Part shown: piece after piece, positions 63,091 to 64,000 of the stretch
How the letters are laid out: each line of letters opens with the position of its first letter
How positions within the stretch are numbered: position 1 is the first letter of the stretch
DNA from: Catonia carolina
Lineage: Eukaryota; Arthropoda; Insecta; Hemiptera; Achilidae
Direction of reading: 5' to 3'
NCBI GenBank assembly: GCA_035578175.1
Contig: JAQMRL010000001.1
Location: 438,314,639 to 438,378,638, forward strand
Length of the DNA stretch: 64,000 bases
Position numbers and translations under genes: made by a program
The notes under the pieces: model-generated
The model's input: the letters and a program-made list of their open reading frames with translations, nothing else
Database searches by the model: none
What the model was told of the DNA's origin: nothing

Positions 63091-63212
63091 CTGTAACAGC
63101 AACGTTACAATTAAACAACTTGAAATAAAAAATAGAAACAAAAATATAAAAATAAGATTGAAATATATATTTCTAACCACCAGAATACAGTAACATAAAA
63201 CACTTACCAATG

Positions 63213-63253
63213 TTTATAGCACTTTCATGTATCTTGTACACATCTTCAGTAAA
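63213..63253 (-). ncRNA. Hammerhead-like motif (W2 left arm, Hmgcr sense strand)
   Basis: Minus strand: ttta/taaa helix I, CTGAAGA, gtgta/tacat, GAAA, gtgc (G-U in helix III), TA. It lies in the intron upstream of exon 1 in transcribed orientation. Confidence 0.5.
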
Positions 63254-63276
63254 TTAAAAATCTAAAAAGGATTTTA

Positions 63277-63596
63277 TAAAATTAAATGTAACGAATATAA
63301 TGAAATATATATAGGTAAAACCACCAGATCTTTTAAAAAAACGGTTTACAGACCACTATTCAAACTATAAAAAAGGAAATCAAAAATTCTCCAATGTAAC
63401 TGTACACATGATCAAAAATAAACATACTATGTCGAGTATAAAAACGAATCTAGAAATATTAGAAATGAGTAACAGACAAAATGAAATTGAAATTTTGGAA
63501 AAATATTATATTTATAAATACAATAACAGGGAAAAATTAATGAACACACAAATTGAATATGACAATCAACTGATTAAGTTGGCAAGACTGTTTTAA
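63277..63596 (+). pseudogene. Penelope-like GIY-YIG endonuclease domain
   Basis: Reads KCNEYNEIYIGKTTRSFKK, a one-base frame change in the A-run near 63335, then RFTDHYSNYKKGNQKFSNVT, VHMIKNKHTMSS, and NRQNEIEILEKYYIYKYNNR to a stop at 63594. The YIG motif, the Arg, the His and the Glu of the E-x-x-x-I-x-K-Y-I-like segment are in GIY-YIG order. The reverse transcriptase that should precede it is missing. Confidence 0.75.
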
Positions 63597-63672
63597 ATAT
63601 AAGAATAGACTACTCCTTATCTACCATGGTAGGAGTAGGAAGTTTTAAATTTTGACGTAAAAAGATTTTTAA

Positions 63673-63713
63673 TTAACTGAAGATGTGTACAAGATACACG
63701 AAAGCGCTATAAA
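63673..63713 (+). ncRNA. Hammerhead-like motif (W2 right arm)
   Basis: CTGAAGA at 63677-63683, helix II gtgta/tacac, GAAA, gcgc, TA at 63708-63709. Helix I has one mismatch (ttaa against taaa). Confidence 0.5.
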
Positions 63714-63904
63714 CATTGGTAAGTGTTTTATGTTACCGTATTCTGGTGGTTAGAAAAAATATATATTTCAATTTTAAATAATACGGCTGCTTAAAATCCT
63801 ACATAGGATGTTTGATAAAATAATAAAAATAAGATTGTACCTATATACAGGAAACCTGTCAAGCTGACCAACTGTCTAAGTTGACCATTTTAGATTTTTT
63901 TTTT

Positions 63905-64000
63905 TTTTACTTCTAATTTGTGTACGTTGCAATCTGCTTAATTGAGAACAATAAGCAACCCCATGACCCAATGAGATGAGGATGATGTGTATGACGTGTA
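63905..64000 (-). mobile_element. SINE-B copy, running off the window
   Basis: T-run, then cttctaatttgtgtacgttg and the body in reverse to gatgtgtatgacgtgta at the window edge. Confidence 0.82.

Larger units (their letters stand above)
63150..63815 (+). mobile_element. Penelope-like element, family W, copy 2
   Basis: Inverted arms (attgaaatatatatttctaa ... and reverse at 63740-63775) surround a GIY-YIG coding remnant. Each arm has a hammerhead-like core. It sits about 60 bp upstream of the exon 1 acceptor. Confidence 0.8.

Noticed and set aside
61953..62552. 199-codon open frame
   Set aside because: It lies across a GC-rich solo LTR and into an HTH relic. Low stop density follows from GC content; there are no domains in the LTR part.
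54739..62900. Apparent loss of the Hmgcr exon encoding FYPACLSL
   Set aside because: At first no exon was obvious in this 8-kb interval; reading 58585-58691 in reverse showed it with perfect phases, so the gene is not broken.

Overview
This is AT-rich eukaryotic DNA, almost certainly from an insect with a repeat-laden genome. The evidence is one widely split gene with GT-AG introns, an animal-type HMG-CoA reductase protein, and dense mariner, piggyBac, SINE, LINE, Penelope and Helentron-like repeats. I cannot name the order; a hemipteran is only a guess. There are no bacterial genes, rRNA genes, true tRNA genes or CRISPR arrays.

One host gene runs through the window on the minus strand: HMG-CoA reductase (Hmgcr), the rate-limiting enzyme of the mevalonate pathway. 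I rebuilt 14 coding exons, from 62900-63090 (membrane spans) down to 8856-8964 (C-terminus and stop). All 13 junctions keep the reading frame and every intron is GT-AG. Together they encode about 797 residues: membrane spans, a lumenal loop, a linker and the whole catalytic domain with its Glu, Lys, Asp and His. The first exon or exons lie beyond 64000. The 5' flank of the set (63.1-64 kb), the introns and the 3' flank (1-8.8 kb) are mostly mobile DNA.

Layout. 1-8.8 kb: two tRNA-derived SINE families (A and B here), repeat X, an internally deleted mariner and a TIR element. 8.9-18.9 kb: last three exons, mariners (one a 275-bp fold-back), Penelope-like palindromes, TTAA elements and a solo LTR. 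19-31 kb: exons 11 to 9, a fold-back mariner, a 31-bp minisatellite, a pogo element inside a Helentron-like copy, and a hAT holding another such copy. 31-46 kb: exons 8 to 4 among TTAA (piggyBac-like) elements, mariners, two pogo/Penelope-like composites and LINE ends. 46-64 kb: Helentron-like copies (two pairs in the window lie head to head), more TTAA elements, solo LTRs, a duplicated CENP-B-type HTH relic, exons 3 to 1 and a Penelope-like relic with a GIY-YIG domain.

Main points of interest: (i) hammerhead-ribozyme-like motifs in the inverted arms of two Penelope-like families, some on the Hmgcr sense strand in introns; (ii) three unrelated mariners whose 5' ends are inverted copies of their own 3' ends; (iii) eight TTAA-flanked elements with a shared terminal pattern, most carrying their own subterminal palindromes or repeats; (iv) a Helentron/HINE-like family of nine copies; (v) Hmgcr exons with transposon edges 24-39 bp from their splice donors.
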